A stretch of DNA of 64,000 nt, from the NCBI GenBank assembly GCA_944320725.1, contig CALUIM010000016.1:1-64000 (forward strand), read 5' to 3'. The position numbers and the translations under genes are program-made. Positions 50,718 to 60,848 of this stretch are shown piece by piece (the first letter of the stretch is position 1; every line of letters begins with the position of its first letter). Below the pieces are notes generated by a model. That model was given only the letters and a program-made list of their open reading frames with translations. It made no database searches and was not told where the DNA came from. Source of the stretch: an uncultured Coriobacteriaceae bacterium (GTDB taxonomy: Bacteria > Actinomycetota > Coriobacteriia > Coriobacteriales > Coriobacteriaceae).

Positions 50718-51989
50718 ATGGAAAACCACGAACACATATTCGATGATTCGCTTGCCAATCTCGTGGGCAGCTGGAGCGGTCCTGCCATAGGGCTCATGGA
50801 CCTTGACGCGTTTTTTGCGAGTGTCGAGCAACTCGATCATCCCGAGTGGCGCGGCAAGCCCGTGATTGTGGGCGGATCGCCCCAAGAGCGTGGCGTGGTT
50901 TCCACTGCCTCGTATGAAGCGCGGCCCTTCGGCGTGCGCTCGGCCATGCCCTCAGCGCAAGCACAACGCCTATGCCCGCAGGCCATCTGGACCCACGGCC
51001 ATTTTGACCGGTACCGTGAGGTCAGCTCGCAGGTCATGGCGATTCTTGCTTCCGAGACCCCGTTTGTCGATCAGGTCTCCATCGATGAGGCGTTCTTCGA
51101 CATCACACCCGGACGCTTTGCCAACGAAAGCCCCATCGCCATTGCTGCACGTATCCAGCGCCGCGTGCGCGAGCTGGGAGTTACGTGCTCGATTGGTCTG
51201 GGGTGCAACAAAACGGTCGCTAAAATTGCAAGCGAACGCGATAAGCCGCGCGGCCTTACCGTGGTTCCACCGGGTACCGAGCGCGCGTTTTTGGCCCCGC
51301 TCCCCGTCCGCACGATGAGCGGCATTGGCTCTGCTGCCGAGGCGGCCCTTGCCCGGGCGCATATCCGCACCATCGGTCAGCTCGCTCAAGCAGACCATGC
51401 CATACTCACCAAGGTATTTGGCGTCAACGCCGAGATGATGCGCGATCGCGCGCTCGGACGCGAACGAAGCGAGGTCACGTCCATCGATGCGGTCGACGAC
51501 GTGAAATCGGTAAGCAATGAGCGCACCTTCGCGCACGATCTCACCGATCGCGCCGATGTCGACGCCGCGCTTGCCCTGCTCGGCGAATCGGTGGGGCGGC
51601 GCCTGCGAAAACGAGGGCTCGCCGGGCGTACGGTGACGGTAAAACTCAAGTTCTCCTATGGATCGGGTCGCACCATCCAGCGCAAGCTCCCCCATCCCAC
51701 GGATGATGAGAACCTGTTTGTTCCCGCCGCGCGCGAACTCATCGACTCGATATGGTTTGATGGGATGCACATCAGGCTCCTCGGCATTGGCATGAGCGAT
51801 TTTGCCGATGAAGCCGCCGTGCAAACCGACCTGTTCTGCGAGGTAGACGAGCGCGGTGCCGCGCACAGCGACAAACGCGACCTCTCGGTTGCCGTCGATA
51901 AGGTGCGAGAAAAGTTTGGCGCGGGTGCCGTGGGATTCGGCAGAGCGGCGCGATTCGACCGCGATGTTGTGCGCCAGGATAAAGCATAG
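50718..51989 (+). CDS. dinB: DNA polymerase IV
   Basis: This Y-family polymerase performs translesion synthesis. The catalytic motifs are GLMDLDAFFASVEQ, VVSTASYEARPFGVRSAMPS and SIDEAFFDIT. The thumb HhH region has TMSGIGSAAEAALARAHIRT and the little-finger domain has VSNERTFAHDLTD. Product 423 residues from the ATG at 50718. No C-terminal beta-clamp motif was identified with certainty. No LexA box of the GAAC-N4-GTTC type is visible upstream. It is one of three plus-strand genes in the window. Confidence 0.94.
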   Translation: MENHEHIFDDSLANLVGSWSGPAIGLMDLDAFFASVEQLDHPEWRGKPVIVGGSPQERGVVSTASYEARPFGVRSAMPSAQAQRLCPQAIWTHGHFDRYREVSSQVMAILASETPFVDQVSIDEAFFDITPGRFANESPIAIAARIQRRVRELGVTCSIGLGCNKTVAKIASERDKPRGLTVVPPGTERAFLAPLPVRTMSGIGSAAEAALARAHIRTIGQLAQADHAILTKVFGVNAEMMRDRALGRERSEVTSIDAVDDVKSVSNERTFAHDLTDRADVDAALALLGESVGRRLRKRGLAGRTVTVKLKFSYGSGRTIQRKLPHPTDDENLFVPAARELIDSIWFDGMHIRLLGIGMSDFADEAAVQTDLFCEVDERGAAHSDKRDLSVAVDKVREKFGAGAVGFGRAARFDRDVVRQDKA

Positions 51990-52014
51990 GGCCCGGGGGC
52001 GAACCCCGGACCCT
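51988..52014. terminator. Strong hairpin between convergent dinB and rsfS
   Basis: AGGGCCCGGGG pairs with CCCCGGACCCT around a 5-base GCGAA loop with one internal mismatch. The stem starts within the dinB stop codon. No T-tract follows on either strand, so intrinsic termination is uncertain. Confidence 0.4.
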
Positions 52015-52043
52015 CACATGCCACCTACGGTATAGATCTGCGG

Positions 52044-52532
52044 TTAGTCGAGCCCACAATCGAGTACCGGAGCATCGCCCCAGAGCTTCTCGATGCGATA
52101 GTACTCGCGTGCCTCGGGCGCGAAAACGTGCACGATCACCGAGCCATAATCCATGAGAATCCATGAACGCTCATCGCGACCCTCGATAGAGAACGGGTGC
52201 TCGCCATAGGCCTTCGCCACCTTCTCCTCCACCTCGTCGACCACGGCATCGGCCAGGCGACCATTCGAGCCGGTGGCGATCACAAAGTAATCGCACACAT
52301 CGGAGAGCTCAGTGAGGTCGAGCACCACGACATCATCGGCCTTCTTATCAGAACAGGCACGTGCGGCCTCGACGGCGATCTCACGCGCAGAGACACCAGA
52401 CGCCGAAAGCGATGCGGCGGTGCGCTCGGACGTGTTCGCGTAGGTCGCGTTGCGGGCATCTTCGAGATCCTGCATATCCTCGAGACCCTCACTTTGGACG
52501 TCGGCGGACGTAGTTAACATGTCTTCCTGCAT
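52044..52532 (-). CDS. rsfS: Ribosomal silencing factor RsfS
   Basis: RsfS binds L14 and keeps 50S subunits from joining 30S in starvation. The family core is DDVVVLDLTELSDVCDYFVI, ATGSNGRLADAVVDEVEEK and the C-terminal WILMDYGSVIVHVFAPEARE. A 50-residue polar N-terminal extension is longer than usual (162 residues in total); an ATG a few codons downstream may be the true start. It overlaps yqeK by one base. Confidence 0.93.
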   Translation of the reverse strand: MQEDMLTTSADVQSEGLEDMQDLEDARNATYANTSERTAASLSASGVSAREIAVEAARACSDKKADDVVVLDLTELSDVCDYFVIATGSNGRLADAVVDEVEEKVAKAYGEHPFSIEGRDERSWILMDYGSVIVHVFAPEAREYYRIEKLWGDAPVLDCGLD

Positions 52533-53158
52533 TATGCGTTACCTTTCTGCTGCTTGAGCACATAGTGGTTATAGATGTCGATAGCCGTGGGATAGAGATA
52601 ACGGCTCGTATCGATTACGTATACGAGTCCTTGCGCGAAGCACGTTACGAAAAGCTCCTCGAGCGAAACCGCGCCAACGAGTTTCCGCAGACGATCGGCA
52701 TGGGCGCCATGCCTGCCCGGCTCCATGGCATCGGCAACGAAGACCACCATATCGAGCGGGCTCATATCCTCTGCCCCCACGGTATGACGCGCTACCGCTT
52801 GGAATACCTCGGCCGAAAGCTCGGGGAAGAGCTCGGGGAGCTCACGCGCCGCAACGGGCCCGTGCAGCAGCGGTGCCGCAAGAACCGGCGAACCGGCGAG
52901 CGGCAGGCGATAGTGCACGGCGCGGGCAATGAGCTCGTCCTCGGGCAGCACCTTATCCCAATCATGAATAAGACCTGCCGTATAGGCATGATACGTATCG
53001 ACCCCGTAGGTCTTCGCAAGCTCATAGGCGGTACGCGCCACGCCAAGCGAATGCGTATGCCGCTTCTTGGCATCCTTCATGCGCACGGCGAGCATATCCT
53101 CGATGTGCTCGATATAGCTACGCTGAGCCTCATCGAACTCGGCATATTCCTCATGCAT
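52532..53158 (-). CDS. yqeK: HD-domain hydrolase YqeK, probable Ap4A hydrolase
   Basis: YqeK proteins hydrolyse diadenosine tetraphosphate symmetrically. HD residues are visible in KRHTHSLGVARTAYELAKTY, AGLIHDWDKVLPEDELI and ARHTVGAEDM. The product is 208 residues from the ATG at 53158; an ATG three codons upstream (53167) is possible. The nadD-yqeK-rsfS order is conserved in Gram-positive bacteria. The stop overlaps rsfS. Confidence 0.93.
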   Translation of the reverse strand: MHEEYAEFDEAQRSYIEHIEDMLAVRMKDAKKRHTHSLGVARTAYELAKTYGVDTYHAYTAGLIHDWDKVLPEDELIARAVHYRLPLAGSPVLAAPLLHGPVAARELPELFPELSAEVFQAVARHTVGAEDMSPLDMVVFVADAMEPGRHGAHADRLRKLVGAVSLEELFVTCFAQGLVYVIDTSRYLYPTAIDIYNHYVLKQQKGNA

Positions 53159-53828
53159 CGCGTTCATTCCCTTCGAAGCGGTACAGACCGTTCTTCTGGA
53201 TGTATCCGATGACGGATTCTGATGTTAGATAACGCACGCTCTTGCCCATTCGCACGCGGTCGCGGATGTTGCTCGAGCTGATGGCAAGCGCCGGGATCTG
53301 GATATAGCGGACATCGAACGGATAGCCAGATTCCTCGATACTCGCCTGCGCCTGACCGATATCATACCCGGGGCGCGTTGCGGCAATCAACGTCGCGAGC
53401 TCGGCGATACTCGCAGCATCGCGCCAGGAGACAATATCGAGAATGGCGTCGGCGCCGGTAATGAAGTAGAGCTTCACATTTGCCGGGTATTCCTCGCGCA
53501 GCGCCCGCAGGGTGTCCACGGTATAGGTAACCCCGTCTCGATCGATCTCGAATCGGCTCGGATAGAAGGCGGGATTTGCCGCTGTGGCGAGCACGCACAT
53601 GGCATAGCGGTCCTCGGGCGCGCTGACGTGCTTGCCAAGCTTGAACGCAGGAGCACCCGCGGGCATGAACAGCACCAAATCGAGCGCAAGCGCCTCACGG
53701 GCCTGCTCGGCGGTCACCAGATGGCCGTAATGGATGGGGTCGAAGGTACCGCCCATGATACCTAAGCGGTACTCGCGCGCAGGATCCTCACCAAGCCGAG
53801 GCAATCGCTGTCGAACGACATCCATCAT
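53151..53828 (-). CDS. nadD: Nicotinate-nucleotide adenylyltransferase
   Basis: NadD makes deamido-NAD from nicotinate mononucleotide. The nucleotidyltransferase motif GIMGGTFDPIHYGHLVTAEQ has the HxxH-type active site (IHYGH). Further motifs are VSAPEDRYAMCVLA, FITGADAILDIVSW and the C-terminal ISSSNIRDRVRMGKSVRYL. The ATG at 53828 has AGGTGG upstream, with a second ATG following directly. Product 225 residues. It overlaps yqeK by 8 bases. Confidence 0.95.
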   Translation of the reverse strand: MMDVVRQRLPRLGEDPAREYRLGIMGGTFDPIHYGHLVTAEQAREALALDLVLFMPAGAPAFKLGKHVSAPEDRYAMCVLATAANPAFYPSRFEIDRDGVTYTVDTLRALREEYPANVKLYFITGADAILDIVSWRDAASIAELATLIAATRPGYDIGQAQASIEESGYPFDVRYIQIPALAISSSNIRDRVRMGKSVRYLTSESVIGYIQKNGLYRFEGNERDA

Positions 53829-53838
53829 GGCACACCAC

Positions 53839-55212
<1,374 letters not shown>

Positions 55213-55215
55213 TCA

Positions 55216-55251
55216 AACAAAAGGAGACCCCTGCCCAAGCAGAGGGTCTCC
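55216..55251 (-). terminator. Rho-independent terminator between rpmA and obg
   Basis: On the minus strand GGAGACCC and GGGTCTCC (extended by inner pairs to about 13 bp) form a stem followed by TTTTGTTTG. It lies 30 bases after the rpmA stop and 16 bases before the obg start, so obg transcription depends on readthrough or a hidden promoter. Confidence 0.87.
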
Positions 55252-55280
55252 CGCATATTCACGCTATGAAGGGTAGTGCG

Positions 55281-55538
55281 TTACGCGTTAGCGAACGGAC
55301 GAACATTGACCCTGTGCTTCACACCGCGGGTGTATTCGACGGTACCGTCGACGAGCGCGAACAGCGTGTCATCCTTGCCGCGACCAACGTTGTCGCCGGG
55401 GTGGATGTGGGTGCCGCGCTGACGAACGAGAATCGTGCCCGTCGTCACAGCCTGACCGCCAAAGCGCTTGCAGCCAAGGCGCTGGCCGCGGGAGTCACGG
55501 CCGTTACGGGAGGAACCAAGTCCTTTTTTGTGTGCCAT
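55281..55538 (-). CDS. rpmA: 50S ribosomal protein L27
   Basis: L27 reaches the peptidyl transferase centre with its N-terminus. The 85 residues begin [20 protein letters not shown] and contain [17 protein letters not shown] and [17 protein letters not shown]. There is no cleavable N-terminal extension of the Firmicutes type: AHKKG follows directly after the start Met. Gap to rplU is 33 bases. Confidence 0.97.
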   Translation of the reverse strand: MAHKKGLGSSRNGRDSRGQRLGCKRFGGQAVTTGTILVRQRGTHIHPGDNVGRGKDDTLFALVDGTVEYTRGVKHRVNVRPFANA

Positions 55539-55571
55539 GTCTTCTACCTGCTCTTTCGTGTGTTGTGCGTG

Positions 55572-55943
55572 CTACTCAGCAGCAGCTTCGGTCTCGGCCT
55601 CAGCGGCCTTGGTGGTCTTCTTCGCAGCGCGCGAAGTAGCCTGGACCTTCGTGATCTTCAGCTTGGTGAGCTGCTGACGATGGCCCTTGAGACGACGATA
55701 GCGCTTACGCTTCTTGAGCTTGAAGACGAGTTGCTTCTCGCCCTTGAACTGGTCGAGGATCTCGGCGGTGACCTTGGCCTTGGCCAGCTTGGCGGCGTCG
55801 GTCACGATCTTCTTGCCATCGTTCAGGAAGATGACAGGGAGCTCGACCTTGTCGCCCACGTTGCCCTCGAGCTTCTCGACGGTAACGATGTCATCGGTGG
55901 CAACCTTGTACTGCTTGCCGCCAGTGGATACGATTGCGTACAT
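55572..55943 (-). CDS. rplU: 50S ribosomal protein L21
   Basis: L21 binds 23S rRNA near helix 46. The 123 residues open with YAIVSTGGKQYKVATDDIVT and include LVFKLKKRKRYRRLKGHRQQ and LTKLKITKV. The last 25 residues are an Ala/Lys/Glu-rich tail (AKKTTKAAEAETEAAAE). It leads the rplU-rpmA unit behind a clear promoter. Confidence 0.97.
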   Translation of the reverse strand: MYAIVSTGGKQYKVATDDIVTVEKLEGNVGDKVELPVIFLNDGKKIVTDAAKLAKAKVTAEILDQFKGEKQLVFKLKKRKRYRRLKGHRQQLTKLKITKVQATSRAAKKTTKAAEAETEAAAE

Positions 55944-55985
55944 GTCCTTTACCCTTCATGCATCTGGTAGTGCAACAGCCGATTA

Positions 55986-56014
55986 TAGTAGCAGGCCAAA
56001 CACGGCGCGTCAAC
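55986..56014 (-). promoter_or_regulatory. Promoter of rplU-rpmA
   Basis: TTGACG (56009-56014) and TACTAT (55986-55991, continuing into AAT) on the minus strand are exactly 17 bases apart. The leader before the rplU ATG would be about 35 bases, with AAAGGA near the start. Confidence 0.75.
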
Positions 56015-56067
56015 AAACTATCTGCTCGTAGGCGCGCATCCCTCACAATATGTCGATACTTTGCGCA

Positions 56068-56811
56068 TTAGGCACGCTCGTCCTCACATGACTGCTCCAC
56101 GCGCACGATCGCAGCAACCGAAAAGCACAGAAACGATGCGATACCCGTCTCAAGCACCGGCAGCTCGACATCGGGCAGATAGCGCGCTGCAAGCATGGCA
56201 TCGAGCGCGCCGAGCAAGATCTCGGGGCGCATCGAGCCGTCGTTATCCTGGTGCGTATCGAGCGTGATTTGAAACGCACCAGAAGCCGCGTGCTCCACGC
56301 TGAAGGCCGTGAGCGTCCGCGCCACATCGAGTCGCTTGGTCTTTTTACCGCGCAGATACTCGATGCTGCCGCGATCGCAGATACGAGCAAGCGCATCCTC
56401 GATATCGGCAGGCGAGATCGCCAGCCCCTCCGCCGACGTCATATCGATGCGATACACCGCGCGTGTGAGATGAGCCGTAAGCGCTTTCGCACGGATGTCA
56501 ACGTATGCAGCCTCAAGGGGCACAAGGTCTGTTGGCGTAGCAGCGACAAGGCGCGCGAGCGCCTCGGGCGCGGGCACGTATTCGGTGAGCACCAGGTCGT
56601 ACCATTCGCTCTCGGAATAGGTGCCCACCGGCAACGCCGCAGAGAACGCAACGCGCATGTGGGGTGAGAACCCCTGGGTGACGGCGTAGGGCAACCCCGC
56701 CCGGCGCACCACGCGCTCGATGGTGTGCGCCACCTCCAGGTGACCGAGATACCGCAGGCGACCGCGCTTGACATAGCGCACGCGCAATTTGAATAGCGTG
56801 GGTTCCGTCAT
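56068..56811 (-). CDS. DUF2344 (TIGR03936-type) radical SAM-associated protein
   Basis: This 247-residue protein has no Cys cluster of its own and is always found with, or fused to, a TIGR03960-type radical SAM protein. The family opening is RVRYVKRGRLRYLGHLEVAH, with GLPYAVTQGFSPHMRVAFSA and VGTYSESEWYDLVL following. The start overlaps the end of the radical SAM gene by four bases, so the two are co-translated. The reaction is unknown; the constant place upstream of rplU/rpmA suggests an RNA-related role, which is inference. Confidence 0.88.
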   Translation of the reverse strand: MTEPTLFKLRVRYVKRGRLRYLGHLEVAHTIERVVRRAGLPYAVTQGFSPHMRVAFSAALPVGTYSESEWYDLVLTEYVPAPEALARLVAATPTDLVPLEAAYVDIRAKALTAHLTRAVYRIDMTSAEGLAISPADIEDALARICDRGSIEYLRGKKTKRLDVARTLTAFSVEHAASGAFQITLDTHQDNDGSMRPEILLGALDAMLAARYLPDVELPVLETGIASFLCFSVAAIVRVEQSCEDERA

Positions 56812-58685
56812 GACCGCTCACCTACCAATACATTGCCGGCGCCGAGCGTGGGACATACACCACAGCCCGTACACGTATCCCGCGTACAGTCGTGCGTGGT
56901 CTTCCCCTCCAACGCGCGACGATACTCGCGCTCCAAGAAGCCCCGCGACACACCCGGGCTCACATGCTCCCAAGGCAGCTTTGCATCGAGCGGGAACGGT
57001 TCCTGCACCGCCTCGCGCAAGTCGATGCCGCATGCAGATGCCGCATCGAGCCACCTTGAAAGCTCGAACTGCTCGGTCCACGCGTCGAATCGCTGACCGC
57101 GCTGCCAGGCGCCCAGAATCACAGGCGCGAGCTCGCGTCCGCCGCGCGAGAGCACCGCCTCGATGAGCGAGGTTTCCGCATCGTGATAATGCACGCGCAC
57201 CGCACGGCTCTTCACGCTTGCGAGCAACAGCTGCTGGCGGCGCTTCACCTCGGCATCGTCGAGCTGCGCGCACCACTGAAACGGCGTCCATGCCTTCGGG
57301 ATAAACACCGCCACCGAGATGGAAACGCCAATGCCTCCGCGCTGCTCGGGCGGAACCACCTCACGTGTCACCTCGACGACATGATCCGCCAGATGTGCAA
57401 TAGCCACGATGTCCTCATCGCGCTCGCCAGGAAGCCCCATCATGAAATAGAGCTTGCAGCGCCGCCATCCCGCCTGGAAGGCAGCTCGTACCGCGCGATC
57501 GAGATCTTCTTCCGTCACGTTCTTGTTGATGATGTCGCGCATGCGCTGGCTACCGGCCTCAGGAGCAAAGGTAAGCCCGCCCTTCTTCTCCCCCGCTACC
57601 TCGAGCGCCATCTCAACGCCAAAGGAATCGAGACGCTGGGAGGGAATGGAAACGGAGATACCGGTATCGGCAAGACGACGATTGAGACGCGAGAGGATCT
57701 CTTTCACGCAAGAATGGTCGGTCGTGGAAAGCGAGGTGAGCGACACCTCGTCGTAGCCGGTTTTCTCAAGACCGTGCACCACCGCCGAAACAACCTGGTC
57801 GGCCGAACGCTCGCGCACAGGACGATAGGTGATGCCCGCCTGACAGAACCGGCATCCGCGCGCGCACCCACGCAAAACCTCGACGGAGAGGCGGTCGTGC
57901 ACGAGCTGTGCGTAGGGCACCACCGATTGTGGAACGGGATCGGTGACACCGAAGTCGGCGGCGACGCGCTTGTAGATGACCTCGGGCACGTCTTCTCCTG
58001 CCCGAGGCACCGTGTGGCCCCAGCGTGTCGATGCCTCATCGTGTACCAGCTCGTACAAACTCGGCACATACACGCCGGGAATTTTCGCAAGCTCGCGCAG
58101 CTGCTCGGCACGCGTGAGGCCTGCCGCCTTAAGCTCGCGGTGGCGCTCACAAAACTCCACGATCAAATCTTCGCCCTCGCCCACCAAGAATGCGTCGAAG
58201 AAGGCATAAAGTGGCTCGGGATTGTACACAGAAGGACCGCCTGCAACAACAAGCGGGTCATCGTCTGTGCGCTCCTGCGCCATAAGCGGAATATCGGCAA
58301 GGTCGAGCGCCTCGAGGTAGTTGGTTGCCGCGAGCTCATGCGGAATGTGGAAACCCACCACATCGAATGCGGCCACAGGCGCGGCACCCTCCAGCGAAAG
58401 CAGTGGCACGCCGGCAGCACGCATCTCATCGGCCATATCAATCCACGGGATGTACCCGCGCTCGCACGAGATGCCCTCAGCCTTGTTCAGGTTGTTATAC
58501 AAAATCGCGATGCCCTGATTAGGCAGACCGACCTCATAGACATCCGGATAGATCAGGCAGACACGATACGCAGCATCGGGCTTGGCAAGCGTCCCCCATT
58601 CGTGATCGATATAGCGACTCGGCTTCTCTACGCGATTGAGCAGCGGCTCAATCTCGGCAAATCGATCCTCATATACGTGGCGCAC
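56808..58685 (-). CDS. TIGR03960-type B12-binding radical SAM protein
   Basis: This is a 625-residue predicted iron-sulfur enzyme. The N-terminal half (about 40-200) resembles a B12-binding domain: VCLIYPDVYEVGLPNQGIAI and VVAGGPSVYNPEPL. The radical SAM cluster motif is C-x3-C-x2-C in LRGCARGCRFCQAGITYRP. A further Cys cluster at the C-terminus, DCTRDTCTGCGVCPTLG, could hold another cluster. The GTG at 58685 has AAGGAGG 6 bases upstream. It lies between the DUF697-like gene and its DUF2344 partner. The substrate is unknown. Confidence 0.9.
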   Translation of the reverse strand: MRHVYEDRFAEIEPLLNRVEKPSRYIDHEWGTLAKPDAAYRVCLIYPDVYEVGLPNQGIAILYNNLNKAEGISCERGYIPWIDMADEMRAAGVPLLSLEGAAPVAAFDVVGFHIPHELAATNYLEALDLADIPLMAQERTDDDPLVVAGGPSVYNPEPLYAFFDAFLVGEGEDLIVEFCERHRELKAAGLTRAEQLRELAKIPGVYVPSLYELVHDEASTRWGHTVPRAGEDVPEVIYKRVAADFGVTDPVPQSVVPYAQLVHDRLSVEVLRGCARGCRFCQAGITYRPVRERSADQVVSAVVHGLEKTGYDEVSLTSLSTTDHSCVKEILSRLNRRLADTGISVSIPSQRLDSFGVEMALEVAGEKKGGLTFAPEAGSQRMRDIINKNVTEEDLDRAVRAAFQAGWRRCKLYFMMGLPGERDEDIVAIAHLADHVVEVTREVVPPEQRGGIGVSISVAVFIPKAWTPFQWCAQLDDAEVKRRQQLLLASVKSRAVRVHYHDAETSLIEAVLSRGGRELAPVILGAWQRGQRFDAWTEQFELSRWLDAASACGIDLREAVQEPFPLDAKLPWEHVSPGVSRGFLEREYRRALEGKTTHDCTRDTCTGCGVCPTLGAGNVLVGERS

Positions 58686-58695
58686 GGCGCCCTCC

Positions 58696-59613
58696 TTAGC
58701 AATGATCCTGGGCGGCAGCGCCCTCGGCGGCATGCGCGGAAGCGGTGCCGGCAGCAGCCTTTACGCGGTTCGCAACCTGACCAAGCACCTCGTTCGCACG
58801 CGAGTAGTCGATGCCATGACGATAGGCCGCGGCGAGCGCGCAGCCCATACCGTACGTGCCAAAACCCGCTACGAGCGCTTTGACCAAAAAGCCCACATGC
58901 GGCGTGTGCCGTGTAATGACGCGTGACAGCCCGCGTAGCCCCAGGCCGGCACCTACCACGGCAGCAATCTCGTAGCCGCGCTCGGGCTTCATACCGTATC
59001 CGTAGATTGAGGCAAGCTTGAGCGCCATGCCAATCTGCGCGGCAGTCATCACCGGAAAATCCGCTCCAGGAATGATGAAAAGTGCGCCCGTAGCCATATT
59101 GGTAATGGCACACGATGTGATGGCACGCATGGATGCAGCGGCACGCATGAACTCAAAGTTCGCCGAGAACGCGGCATCCTTCTCGGTGCGGTCGAGGATC
59201 CAGCGCGCAAGATCCTCAAGCAGATGCGTGCGCTCGGTTGCCGCAATAAGACCTAGAAGCGGCGTGTCGGCGGTGATGAACGGCACCTCGACGCTCGATT
59301 CGGCGATCACGCACACCGGAGCGCCGGCAATCACGAGCTGCTGTACCGCATCATGCAGATGCTCCGAGCCGCAGGTGAGTACCAACACGATATCGGTATC
59401 GGGCTTGGGTGCCACGGGCGTGATCTCAAGACGCGCAACGCGCACGAGTGCCGCGGTGGTGTGCGGTACAAAGGCCTCGCGCACGGTATCGATGAGAAAC
59501 GGCGTCGCCGTTTCATCGACATAGACGGCAACGCGAACCGGCGCGTCGGTCTCGCGAGACGTGGTGAGACCAACCTTGAACAGGTCGGCAAGAGCATCGA
59601 ATCCTATGCGCAT
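58696..59613 (-). CDS. DUF697-like membrane protein of unknown function
   Basis: The 305-residue product starts at ATG 59613 with AAGGAGG upstream. Residues ~1-150 look like a soluble alpha/beta fold (VRVAVYVDETATPFLIDTVR, TDIVLVLTCGSEHLHDAV), reminiscent of a nucleotide-binding remnant without a P loop. The C-terminal part has two or three hydrophobic segments including TGALFIIPGADFPVMTAAQI and GFLVKALVAGFGTYGMGCAL, similar to DUF697 proteins. It sits between rodA and the radical SAM gene, just outside the mre/rod set. No function is assigned. Confidence 0.6.
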   Translation of the reverse strand: MRIGFDALADLFKVGLTTSRETDAPVRVAVYVDETATPFLIDTVREAFVPHTTAALVRVARLEITPVAPKPDTDIVLVLTCGSEHLHDAVQQLVIAGAPVCVIAESSVEVPFITADTPLLGLIAATERTHLLEDLARWILDRTEKDAAFSANFEFMRAAASMRAITSCAITNMATGALFIIPGADFPVMTAAQIGMALKLASIYGYGMKPERGYEIAAVVGAGLGLRGLSRVITRHTPHVGFLVKALVAGFGTYGMGCALAAAYRHGIDYSRANEVLGQVANRVKAAAGTASAHAAEGAAAQDHC

Positions 59614-59630
59614 AGCTGCCTCCTTGAAGC

Positions 59631-60839
59631 CTACGCGGCCTTCGCGCGATGTCGCCAGATAGATTGCACCATACCCACCGCGGCGCACTGCGCAATCATC
59701 GACGACGAGCCAAAGCTGATAAACGGCAACGGGATGCCGGTGATGGGCATCAACCCGATGCACATGCCAATGTTCTCGAAGATCTGGAACATCCACAATC
59801 CCACAATGCCCGTGCACACAAGTCTCAAAAACAGGTTCTCGGACTTCGCAGCCACGCGAATGGTGGAAAACATGAGCAATGCGAACAGCGCCAAAAGCAC
59901 GATAGCACCCGCGAACCCAAACGTCTCAGATGTGAGGGCGAACACGAAGTCCGTGTGCGCCTCGGGCAAAAAGCCCGACGTAGCCTGCGTGGCATTGCCG
60001 ATGCCCTTGCCAAAGAAGCCGCCCGATCCCACCGCGATAAGCGATTGCTGAAGGTTGTAGCCAGAGCCCGACGTATCCGACGAAGGATCGATGAACACGA
60101 GCAGACGCCTCATCTGGTAGTTCTTGAAGATGGAGTTGTTATCGCCGAAGATACCGTCGATGATCGAGTCGGTGGCAAGCAACAGCGACACGAGGCCGAT
60201 GAGGATCGCGATGGTCGAGAGCACCCATTCCTTCTTGGCGCCGCTCATCATAATCACCACCGCGCCGCCAAAAAAGACCACCAGCGCGCTTCCCAGGTCG
60301 CCCTGGACGATGACGCAGCAAAACGGCACGGCGAGCATGCCGCACAGGCGCACGTAATCACGCACGGTATCGATCTTGCCGTTATACTGCGCCCCGAGCG
60401 CCGAGATGAAGCATATCGTGACGAGCTTCACGATCTCGACCGGCTGGAAGTTGAGCCCGACAAGCGGTATGCGGATCCATCCCGTCATGCCCTGTGCGGT
60501 CACCGAGAGACCGGGGACATACGGTAAAAAGACCAGCATGATATCGACGACAAGCAGCACGTTCGATATGTTCGCGAGGTTTCTCAGGTCGATATGCCAG
60601 ATAACGGCGGCGACCACCACGCCGATACCAATACCGAGCAGATGACGCGGGAACGACGCCTCGGCATTCGTGAGCGAAGCAGACCAGATGATCACCGCGC
60701 CATACGCCATGAGCAGCACCCACGCAATGAGCACACCGGGGTTAACGAGCTGCCTAAATGAGCTGCGCTGCGTGCTAATCTTTTTGTTGACGCGATTCAG
60801 GCTGCTCGCCGAGGAGCGCGCCGGAGCTTTTGCTGCCAT
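59631..60839 (-). CDS. rodA: Rod shape protein RodA (SEDS glycosyltransferase)
   Basis: RodA polymerises lipid II during cell elongation together with PBP2. The 402 residues contain about ten membrane segments. SEDS motifs include the PVEIVKLVTICFISALGA region, IVQGDLGSALVVFFGGAVVI with the catalytic Asp, and the C-terminal FENIGMCIGLMPITGIPLPF and FISFGSSSM. The N-terminal ~35 residues are basic and cytoplasmic. The gene follows mrdA by 9 bases. Confidence 0.95.
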   Translation of the reverse strand: MAAKAPARSSASSLNRVNKKISTQRSSFRQLVNPGVLIAWVLLMAYGAVIIWSASLTNAEASFPRHLLGIGIGVVVAAVIWHIDLRNLANISNVLLVVDIMLVFLPYVPGLSVTAQGMTGWIRIPLVGLNFQPVEIVKLVTICFISALGAQYNGKIDTVRDYVRLCGMLAVPFCCVIVQGDLGSALVVFFGGAVVIMMSGAKKEWVLSTIAILIGLVSLLLATDSIIDGIFGDNNSIFKNYQMRRLLVFIDPSSDTSGSGYNLQQSLIAVGSGGFFGKGIGNATQATSGFLPEAHTDFVFALTSETFGFAGAIVLLALFALLMFSTIRVAAKSENLFLRLVCTGIVGLWMFQIFENIGMCIGLMPITGIPLPFISFGSSSMIAQCAAVGMVQSIWRHRAKAA

Positions 60840-60848
60840 CTTGCTCCC

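Noticed and set aside
57183-58883. 566-codon open frame on the plus strand
   Set aside because: It is antisense to the TIGR03960-type radical SAM gene; composition is that of a shadow frame.
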